Source: SHAN690 sp023262195
Lineage (GTDB): Bacteria > Bacteroidota > Bacteroidia > Flavobacteriales_G > Salibacteraceae
Assembly: GCA_038142005.1 (NCBI GenBank)
Contig: JAYQJE010000001.1
Span: 372,001-436,000 of the forward strand
DNA: 64,000 bases
Direction of reading: 5' to 3'
Both the position numbers and the translations under genes were made by a program. The notes under the pieces were generated by a model, which worked only from the letters and a program-made list of their open reading frames with translations, did not search any database and was not told where the DNA came from. Positions 57,901-64,000 of the stretch are shown here, one piece after another (positions within the stretch are counted from its first letter, which is position 1; each line of letters begins with the position of its first letter).

Positions 57901-58003
57901 ATGAATACTGGTAATCAGGAATCACACCGAAAATTCTCTGAGCTTGTACTACCGAAGTTGCGAATAGAAAGAGACAGCAAGTAATGGTTAGCAGGCTTTT
58001 CAT
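54942..58003 (-). CDS. Large SprB-repeat surface protein with T9SS tail, four frameshifts
   Basis: About 1010 residues when corrected. It begins with a signal peptide (LLTITCCLFLFATSVVQAQ) and a jelly-roll domain (LPADWSTFSVSDQGF, RYASGLAVDDIYLSS). Then come about six SprB-like repeats of 60-65 residues. Each has a cysteine and glycine turn (CPGDSNGQI; CGDQNGEI; CGQSDGVI; CSDQPTGKI; CHGDSTGEI) and a typical YxWSxG core. The tail shows SIYPNPISSGDVL then LTMLDMSGRNIEINS and VVVYQ. The long frame stops at 55628. Four one-base losses (about 55635, 55560, 55400 and 55135, in short runs of A, T and G) restore the remainder. Similar to the SprB gliding adhesins in style, though smaller. Confidence 0.82.
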
Positions 58004-58044
58004 GGTAAATTCAAAAGTAACGGTGAAGATACCTTTAGATTGCC

Positions 58045-60924
58045 TTAACCATCAACTTGCAATGCTTTATGTGAATCGTACTCCTCAATTGGAGGGCAAG
58101 AACAAATCAAATTTCTATCTCCATGAGCATCATCGATTCTTGAAACTGGCACCCAATATTTATTTTCTGAGATCCCTGGCAGTGGAAAAGCCGCTTTTGT
58201 TCTAGAGTATCTAAAATTCCATTCCTCTGCCAAAAGAATTTCAGCAGTATGAGGGGCATTTCTCAACACACTCACCTCAGTCAACGACTCTCCATCTTCA
58301 ATTTCCCTGATTTCCTTTCGAATAGAAATCATGGCATCAGCAAACCTATCTAGCTCTTTTTTCGATTCACTCTCAGTCGGCTCAACCATTACAGTACCCG
58401 CAACAGGGAAGCTCACGGTAGGCGCATGATAACCATAATCGATCAAACGCTTAGCTATGTCAGTTACTTCGATTTGAGCTGTCTTCTTGAATGGTCTGCA
58501 ATCCAAGATCATTTCGTGAGCTACTGTATTATTCTCTCCCTTGTAGAGCACCGGGTAATATTGCTCCAATCTGGATTTCAGATAATTGGCATTTAGAATG
58601 GCAAACTTTGTAGCATCCGTCATGCCTGAACCTCCGAGCATCTTACAATACGCATAAGAAATAAGGAGAATTAGCGCACTGCCAAAGGGCGCTCCCGAAA
58701 CAGGGGCAATACCAGACTTTCCACCAGTTTTAATTAAAGGGTGACCCGGTAAAAAAGGAGATAGATGCTTTGCTACACCAATGGGGCCAACACCTGGTCC
58801 TCCGCCTCCATGAGGAATCGCAAACGTCTTATGCAAATTCAAATGACAAACATCCGCTCCAATAATTGCAGGATTCGTTAACCCCACCTGAGCATTCATA
58901 TTTGCGCCATCCATATAAACTTGACCACCATTCTTATGGATTATATCTGTTATTTCAATTATGGCTTCCTCAAATACCCCATGCGTTGATGGATATGTAA
59001 CCATAAGCGCAGCCAGACTTTCACTATGTTCTTCTGCCTTTGCTCTAAGGTCTTCAATATCGATGTTTCCTGAATCATCACACTTAACCACTACCACCTT
59101 AAGACCCGCTACCACAGCACTGGCAGGATTAGTTCCATGTGCAGAAGATGGTATCAAGACGATGTCTCTATGACCGTTACCAAGAGATTCATGAAAAGCT
59201 CTTATGACCATGAGACCTGTGTATTCTCCTTGTGCACCAGAGTTTGGTTGGAAGGAAACCTTATCAAATCCAGTAACTACACTCAATACTCTGTCTAGTT
59301 CCTTGATAAGCTGCACATATCCCTTCGCCTGATCTAGTGGCACAAATGGGTGTAAATTAGCAAACTCTGGAATTGATATTGGATACAGTTCAGAAGCCGC
59401 ATTAAGCTTCATCGTACAGCTTCCTAGAGATATCATACTTCGAGTCAAGGATATATCCTTATTCTCCAATGACTTTATGTATCGCATCATATCAGTCTCG
59501 CTCTGGAAAGAGTTGAAAATCGGATGCGTCAAGAATTCTGTAGTACGTTCTAAAAAATCGGGAATGGCTGTATCAGCCAATTCCACTTTAACTGATTTCT
59601 TTTCCAATTCCTTGGCAACGACATCAACGAGTACTTGCATCTGGTCAACCTTTGTCGTCTCATCGGTACTTATGGATATTGCACCTTCAGATAGCCAAAC
59701 ATTGATCTTTTCAGTACTCAGCGCTTTTACAATGGACTCTGCTTTATCCGATTGAACGGTTATCGTATCGAAATAATCCTTGTGCTTAAGCTGTAGACCA
59801 AGCTTGCCGAGTGCCGTTGCTAAAGCTTTTGCTCTGGCCGCAATATCATTGGCAATTTGTGCTAATCGATCTGGCCCATGATACACGGCATACATACTTG
59901 CCATTATCGCTAATAATGCTTGGGCAGTACAAATATTGCTGGTCGCCTTATCTCGCCTTATATGTTGCTCTCGGGTTTGCAATGCCATTCTCAATCCCGG
60001 CTTGCCTTCTCTATCTACGGATAAGCCAATTATTCTACCTGGAATGTTACGCTTGTATTCTTCTTTAGTAGCAAAGAATCCGGCATGTGGACCACCATAG
60101 CCCATAGGTACACCAAATCGTTGAGAGCTACCGACCACTACATCTGCTCCCCATGAGCCAGGAGATTCAAGCAGGGTAAGAGCCATTAAGTCGGAACCTA
60201 CCACCAATTTCACATCATTTTGCTGCAATCTCGAAACCAGTTGATTAAAGTCCTTGACTAATCCCTCTCTATTTGGATACTGAACCATCGCTCCAAAGTA
60301 GGTTTCGTCTAACTCTACCTCCTCAATATCACCGATTTCTACGCTAAATCCTGCAGATTCGCCCTTACCTTTCACAACCGCTATGGTCTGCTCAAAGCAA
60401 TGTTTGTCAATGAAAAATTTCGACACATCAGCTTTTACTTTCGCTCTTGATCTTGAGTGATATAGCATCAATGCCGCCTCAGCAGCAGCCGTTGATTCAT
60501 CCAATAGACTACCATTGGCAATAGGCAAGCCACATAAGTCTGTAACTACGGTTTGAAAATTCAATAAACCTTCAAGTCGACCTTGAGAAATTTCTGCCTG
60601 ATAAGGAGTGTAAGCGGTATACCAACCTGGATTTTCAAGAATATTTCGCTTTATTACTGCTGGAGTAATCGTGCCATAATATCCTTGGCCTATGAAATTA
60701 GTGAATAGCTTGTTTTTCTTGGCTAATGCCTGAATATGTTTATCGAATTCATATTCTGTCATTCCCTCTTCAATATCCATTGCTTTTGACAAGCGAATGG
60801 CCTTAGGGATGGTTCGATTAACAAGCTCATCGATGGACTTTACGCCAATCGATTCAAGCATTGAGTCTATTTCTTCTTTTCTGGGCCCAATATGGCGCAA
60901 TTGAAAGGAGTCATGTTTTATCAT
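58045..60924 (-). CDS. gcvP: Glycine dehydrogenase (aminomethyl-transferring), P protein
   Basis: A 959-residue single-chain GcvP, which decarboxylates glycine and passes the aminomethyl group to lipoyl-GcvH. The PLP lysine is Lys699 in LNLHKTFAIPHGGGGPG. The N-terminal half has FIGQGYYGTITPAVI and YTPYQAEISQGRLEGLLNFQT, and the C-terminal half QPNSGAQGEYTGLMVI. Length is normal for the fused P1/P2 form. No frameshift. GcvH lies far away at 4.2 kb, so the two genes share a pathway but not an operon. Confidence 0.97.
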   Translation of the reverse strand: MIKHDSFQLRHIGPRKEEIDSMLESIGVKSIDELVNRTIPKAIRLSKAMDIEEGMTEYEFDKHIQALAKKNKLFTNFIGQGYYGTITPAVIKRNILENPGWYTAYTPYQAEISQGRLEGLLNFQTVVTDLCGLPIANGSLLDESTAAAEAALMLYHSRSRAKVKADVSKFFIDKHCFEQTIAVVKGKGESAGFSVEIGDIEEVELDETYFGAMVQYPNREGLVKDFNQLVSRLQQNDVKLVVGSDLMALTLLESPGSWGADVVVGSSQRFGVPMGYGGPHAGFFATKEEYKRNIPGRIIGLSVDREGKPGLRMALQTREQHIRRDKATSNICTAQALLAIMASMYAVYHGPDRLAQIANDIAARAKALATALGKLGLQLKHKDYFDTITVQSDKAESIVKALSTEKINVWLSEGAISISTDETTKVDQMQVLVDVVAKELEKKSVKVELADTAIPDFLERTTEFLTHPIFNSFQSETDMMRYIKSLENKDISLTRSMISLGSCTMKLNAASELYPISIPEFANLHPFVPLDQAKGYVQLIKELDRVLSVVTGFDKVSFQPNSGAQGEYTGLMVIRAFHESLGNGHRDIVLIPSSAHGTNPASAVVAGLKVVVVKCDDSGNIDIEDLRAKAEEHSESLAALMVTYPSTHGVFEEAIIEITDIIHKNGGQVYMDGANMNAQVGLTNPAIIGADVCHLNLHKTFAIPHGGGGPGVGPIGVAKHLSPFLPGHPLIKTGGKSGIAPVSGAPFGSALILLISYAYCKMLGGSGMTDATKFAILNANYLKSRLEQYYPVLYKGENNTVAHEMILDCRPFKKTAQIEVTDIAKRLIDYGYHAPTVSFPVAGTVMVEPTESESKKELDRFADAMISIRKEIREIEDGESLTEVSVLRNAPHTAEILLAEEWNFRYSRTKAAFPLPGISENKYWVPVSRIDDAHGDRNLICSCPPIEEYDSHKALQVDG

Positions 60925-60946
60925 ATCCTGCTATATAAAAGCGTGG

Positions 60947-60954
60947 CAAATATA
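60947..60954 (-). promoter_or_regulatory. Candidate -7 promoter element of gcvP
   Basis: On the minus strand TATATTTG matches TAnnTTTG. A TTTA about 17 bases further upstream could stand in for the -33 TTTG. The ATG lies 22 bases downstream of the box, the same distance as for gcvH. Confidence 0.4.
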
Positions 60955-61044
60955 GTTTCCACACTGCGGTTAAACAGTCATAGCAATGTTTGGTTTTCAG
61001 CATTCTGCCTACCTCATTAAAAAAAAGTTCATGTTTGTATTCAA

Positions 61045-61659
61045 ATGAGAATTCTACTCCTTGTTTCTACCTTGATTTGCTTTGTCATTTCATCTGCAAA
61101 AACCCAGCAGCAAAGCATTTTACTTATGACAGGTAAGATCATTGACGGTAGAGTAACTTCTGAAGATAGCCTTTACATTTATTACGACTTCGAGAAAAAA
61201 TCAGGCAAGATCAAGCCTCGTAAGCTTGATTGGGAGCGCGTTTTTTCATATTCCGATGAAAATATGCAAGAGGTAGTAGTGTATGTGATGGATACAACCA
61301 TTGGAAATTATTTTACAGAAGAAGAAATGCGATTTTACATCCAAGGTGAGCAGGACGCTTGGGATGGATATAAATCAAATTGGACTATTTGGCTTGGAAC
61401 CCCTATTAACGCAGGTTTTGGTTATTTGCTTGGGTCCAGTCCTATTCTCATTGCTGCTCCCTTCGTATACATGGTGGTTGCCTCACTGCCAAAGTATAAA
61501 ATGACATCAGGGAGCATCTCTGATGCAGCTTTATTAAAGCAACCTGCATATGTTCTTGGTTACGAGCGAACAGCCCGTACCAAACGACTGTTTAAATCCC
61601 TTATGAGTGGCTTAATTGGCGCAGGTATAGGACTTACAGTACGTGAACTAACGGAATGA
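61045..61659 (+). CDS. Exported or membrane protein of unknown function
   Basis: A 204-residue protein with a signal peptide (ILLLVSTLICFVISSAKTQ). The N-terminal half is a small beta domain (LLMTGKIIDGRVTSEDSLYIYYDF, KLDWERVFSYSDE) like proteins that describe conversion of an input to a structural property. Two short hydrophobic stretches follow (GTPINAGFGYLLGSSPILIAAPFVYM and LMSGLIGAGIGLTV). I do not recognise the family. It overlaps the following UbiA-like gene by four bases (ATGA), so the two are coupled. Confidence 0.75.
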   Translation: MRILLLVSTLICFVISSAKTQQQSILLMTGKIIDGRVTSEDSLYIYYDFEKKSGKIKPRKLDWERVFSYSDENMQEVVVYVMDTTIGNYFTEEEMRFYIQGEQDAWDGYKSNWTIWLGTPINAGFGYLLGSSPILIAAPFVYMVVASLPKYKMTSGSISDAALLKQPAYVLGYERTARTKRLFKSLMSGLIGAGIGLTVRELTE

Positions 61660-62513
61660 GAATACTTAGACCTCTCGTCTACTCCAACCTCTTTGTCGCA
61701 ATTGTCTTGTCATTACTGACATCGGCAAGTTATGTTCGTTTAAATTTGGATTGGGAATGGCCAGTCATAGTGTCTGTTTTTCTTGGCTCTTACGTTTTAT
61801 ATAGCTTTCATCGACTTTATAAAATTGACTTTATCCCTGTTGATCAGCGTGGAGAGCGGCATAGTTGGATTTTAAATCGTGCCAACATCATTAAAATCAC
61901 CATGTCACTTTCTGTGTTCGTGGCTATGTTGCTGTTGCCTAATTTCGATGTAGATGAAATTATTTGGTTAGTGCCAGCCGGTATTGCATCCCTTGGGTAT
62001 ACCATTCCTTTTATTCCAACTGAAAAACGTTGGTTGAGACTAAGAGATGTACCTCTAACCAAACCCCTGATTATTTCCTTGGTGGTTACATACATCACTT
62101 TGTGTTTCCCGATTTTTGTAAATGAAAATATCGAGGCCATTTTCTTGCCCAAAAACCTCACTCTGTTTTTTGGGCGCTTTTTGTTTTTGCTTGCAGTCAC
62201 CATCCCATTTGAAATCAGGGATTCCATCACTGATAATAAGGCTGGGTTGAAAACATTGGCCACAGAACTAGGCTTAAAGAACGCAAAGCGAATCGCAATT
62301 TCATCTTTGACCGGATGGTTGATTATCTGGGCAATTCAATACATAGAAAGTAGGGATCACTGGCTGCTAACAGCAGGAATAATTGTATTCATATTGGCAT
62401 CAATTGCCATTGTGAAAATCGACAAAGCCTTGTCCGAGCTTCAATATGTGATGATTTTTGAAGGGCTAATTGTGCTTTACAGTCTTGGAATAATCTTCAC
62501 TGGACTTATATAA
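61656..62513 (+). CDS. UbiA-like prenyltransferase family membrane protein
   Basis: A 285-residue polytopic membrane protein with about eight hydrophobic segments. The second aspartate motif of UbiA-type prenyltransferases is recognisable as EIRDSITDNKAGLKTLATELG; the first motif (usually NDxxD) is reduced (YSFHRLYKIDF), so catalysis is uncertain. Members attach prenyl groups to quinone or other ring precursors. Its 3' end overlaps the convergent methyltransferase gene by 48 bases. Confidence 0.75.
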   Translation: MRILRPLVYSNLFVAIVLSLLTSASYVRLNLDWEWPVIVSVFLGSYVLYSFHRLYKIDFIPVDQRGERHSWILNRANIIKITMSLSVFVAMLLLPNFDVDEIIWLVPAGIASLGYTIPFIPTEKRWLRLRDVPLTKPLIISLVVTYITLCFPIFVNENIEAIFLPKNLTLFFGRFLFLLAVTIPFEIRDSITDNKAGLKTLATELGLKNAKRIAISSLTGWLIIWAIQYIESRDHWLLTAGIIVFILASIAIVKIDKALSELQYVMIFEGLIVLYSLGIIFTGLI

Positions 62514-63128
62514 TGCGGCAAATAGCCATCCTTGAAGCTTGGAGCTGCGACTGATCTCTGTGAATCCTTGCGATTCAAACACCGATTTTATTCTCGGTAA
62601 TCTCCAAGGACTCATCCCTGTGAACACCTTGAAAAACAAGTATAACAATGTAATCAGCGACTTTCTTTTGAAAGTATTGGTAGTTGCCGCATCAAAATCA
62701 ACCACTAAGATCTCGCCAGATGGCTTTAGTTTTTGCTTCATCTCAATCAGAATCTCCTCCACTTCTTGTTCAGAGTAGCAGTCAAGAACAAACGGAAATA
62801 CGAAGCAATCTGCCGACTCAGGCATATCTGATAGATTATTGAGAAACTTAACTTCCTTACATGTAATCCCAATCCTATTCGAAGTAAGCGCTCTCATTTT
62901 ATCCGAGCGTTCTATGTAATAATAATGCTCTGCTAGGTCTAAATTTAATGCCTTTTCCAGCAGTAAACCCGTACCACCTCCTACTATAGCTAGTGAACCA
63001 CAATTAGAAAGCAGATGCAAAGCATCACATTGAAAATCTGCAATTTGATTTCCAAAAACCAACGAGACACAAGAATCATAGATGGGAGCAACGAGGTCAA
63101 ACCCCTTTGCCATTCTCTTTTTACTCAA
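62466..63128 (-). CDS. SAM-dependent methyltransferase
   Basis: A 220-residue class I methyltransferase. The SAM-binding loop is AIVGGGTGLLLE (about residues 48-59), followed by an acidic residue at the end of the next strand (YYIERSDKM) and LKPSGEILVVDFD. The N-terminus AKGFDLVAPIYDSCVSLVFG is typical of UbiE/MenG-like enzymes that act on quinone-type substrates. It overlaps hemL by four bases (ATGA) and converges with the UbiA-like gene. Substrate inferred, not seen. Confidence 0.85.
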   Translation of the reverse strand: MSKKRMAKGFDLVAPIYDSCVSLVFGNQIADFQCDALHLLSNCGSLAIVGGGTGLLLEKALNLDLAEHYYYIERSDKMRALTSNRIGITCKEVKFLNNLSDMPESADCFVFPFVLDCYSEQEVEEILIEMKQKLKPSGEILVVDFDAATTNTFKRKSLITLLYLFFKVFTGMSPWRLPRIKSVFESQGFTEISRSSKLQGWLFAALYKSSEDYSKTVKHN

Positions 63129-64000
63129 GGCTGGAAGGTGATATCCAAGGCATCTTTTATCGCCTTTGTGGCCTTACTCAAATCTTCCTTTGTATGAGCT
63201 GCTGAAACAAATCCAACCTCATAACCTGATGGCCCAATATAAACGCCTCTTTCGAGCAGAGCATCAAAGAACACTCTGAATAAATCAGCGCTATTAGCAG
63301 TAATTTGATCTGCTCGTTTAATTGGCCCTTTTCCACTAAAGGACATCCAAAAAATTGAGCCTATGTTAAAAGCGCTAAACGGGTAACCTTTTTCAATAGA
63401 ATGGTCTTGAATTTCTTGTATGAAGCCATCCGTTTTCTGAGATAATGATTCATAAAAACCCTTTTCAAGACAAACCTCAAGTTGAGCGATACCTGCAGCC
63501 ATTGCTACTGGATTCCCACTTAATGTTCCAGCTTGATAAACTGGACCATCAGGAGAAACATTGTCCATCACCAATGCCTTTGCAGCGTATGCACCCACCG
63601 GAAAACCACCGCCAATGATTTTACCAAAGCAACCATATCTGGCTCTATGCCATAATATCCACTTGCTCCAGCAAATGCCACTCTAAAGCCAGAAATCACC
63701 TCATCAAAGAACAGTAAGATGTTATTCTCTGTACAAATCTTTCGAAGGAATAAAAGAAACTCCTTATCCTGCAAAAGCAAGCCATTGTTGGCTGGAATAG
63801 GCTCAATTGCTATGCAAGCAATATCGTGACCATACTTCTTTACTGCTGCTTCCACTGCACTAGGATCATTTAGCGGTAACACTATTGTTTCTTGAACGAA
63901 TGCTTCAGGAATGCCGGCCGAGGTGCTGGTGCCTAAGGTTGCCAGTCCAGAACCCGCTTTCACCATCAATGAATCAACATGGCCATGGTAGCATCCTTCA
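63125..64000 (-). CDS. hemL: Glutamate-1-semialdehyde 2,1-aminomutase (partial, one frameshift)
   Basis: HemL makes 5-aminolevulinate from glutamate 1-semialdehyde in haem synthesis. The N-terminal part is beyond the window edge at 64000. Visible are GCYHGHVDSLMVKAGSG, FFDEVISGFRVAFAGASGYYGI and, after correction, the PLP lysine segment LVKIIGGGFPVGAYAAK. The A4 run at 63619-63622 (minus strand) lacks one base; with five A the two frames join. The C-terminal domain (YQAGTLSGNPVAMAAG, ERGVYIGPSGYEVGFVS) is complete and ends at 63125. It heads the pair hemL-methyltransferase. Confidence 0.93.

Noticed and set aside
59477..60068. Plus-strand ORFs opposite gcvP
   Set aside because: GcvP is intact on the minus strand through this region; the opposite ORFs show no motif.

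Overview
The window is chromosomal DNA of a Bacteroidota bacterium, most likely a marine or aquatic member of the Flavobacteriales. The evidence is the type IX secretion (T9SS) translocon SprA, many secreted proteins with T9SS C-terminal sorting tails, paired TonB transducers, a SusC-style TonB receptor, a fused branched-chain E1 dehydrogenase, a DUF389 protein, and promoters with a TAnnTTTG -7 element. It holds about 47 protein genes and two tRNA genes (Arg-CCT, Phe-GAA). I saw no rRNA, CRISPR array, prophage or insertion sequence.

Layout. 1-6.9 kb: the C-terminal two thirds of sprA, then gcvH-vanZ-small lipoprotein, then two TonB-family transducers. 6.9-9.3 kb: sulfate activation genes cysC-cysD-cysN on the minus strand. 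9.4-18.9 kb: deoC, a DUF389 membrane protein, the remnant of a secreted protein, a fused 2-oxoacid dehydrogenase E1, hisC, a 44-residue membrane protein, a secreted M14 carboxypeptidase and a hemerythrin-like diiron protein. 19-28.3 kb: a large secreted PNGase F-like protein, metG, an LD-carboxypeptidase, a GT-C glycosyltransferase, a YraN-type nuclease and an alpha/beta hydrolase. 28.3-42.2 kb: a tightly packed minus-strand cell-surface operon (secreted OB/PKD protein, lipoprotein, TonB receptor, PorV/PorQ-like barrel, propeller lipoprotein, secreted endonuclease I), preceded by a four-helix-bundle gene and another exported protein. 42.2-50 kb: coaX, barrel, TPR, lptC, small membrane protein, CNNM/CBS protein and a SurA/PpiD-like chaperone. 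50.2-52.7 kb: a histidine kinase overlapping gpmI. 52.7-64 kb: two secreted proteins, gcvP, a UbiA-like enzyme, a methyltransferase and hemL running off the end.

The main technical feature is a high density of one-base frameshifts, close to 30 sites in about 17 genes. Most lie in short homopolymers, and undoing the indel restores a family-typical protein. This looks like uncorrected sequencing or assembly error rather than gene decay. I therefore give such genes as single spans with the break sites stated. Two loci are worse: cysN lacks roughly 130 codons including its NKxD motif, and the locus at 11.8-12.1 kb keeps only fragments of a secreted protein.

The most interesting unit is the surface operon at 28.3-39.5 kb. 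It joins a secreted nuclease and a secreted OB-fold protein to a TonB receptor, two lipoproteins and a PorV/PorQ-type barrel. It could be an extracellular nucleic acid or phosphate scavenging machine, but that role is inference.
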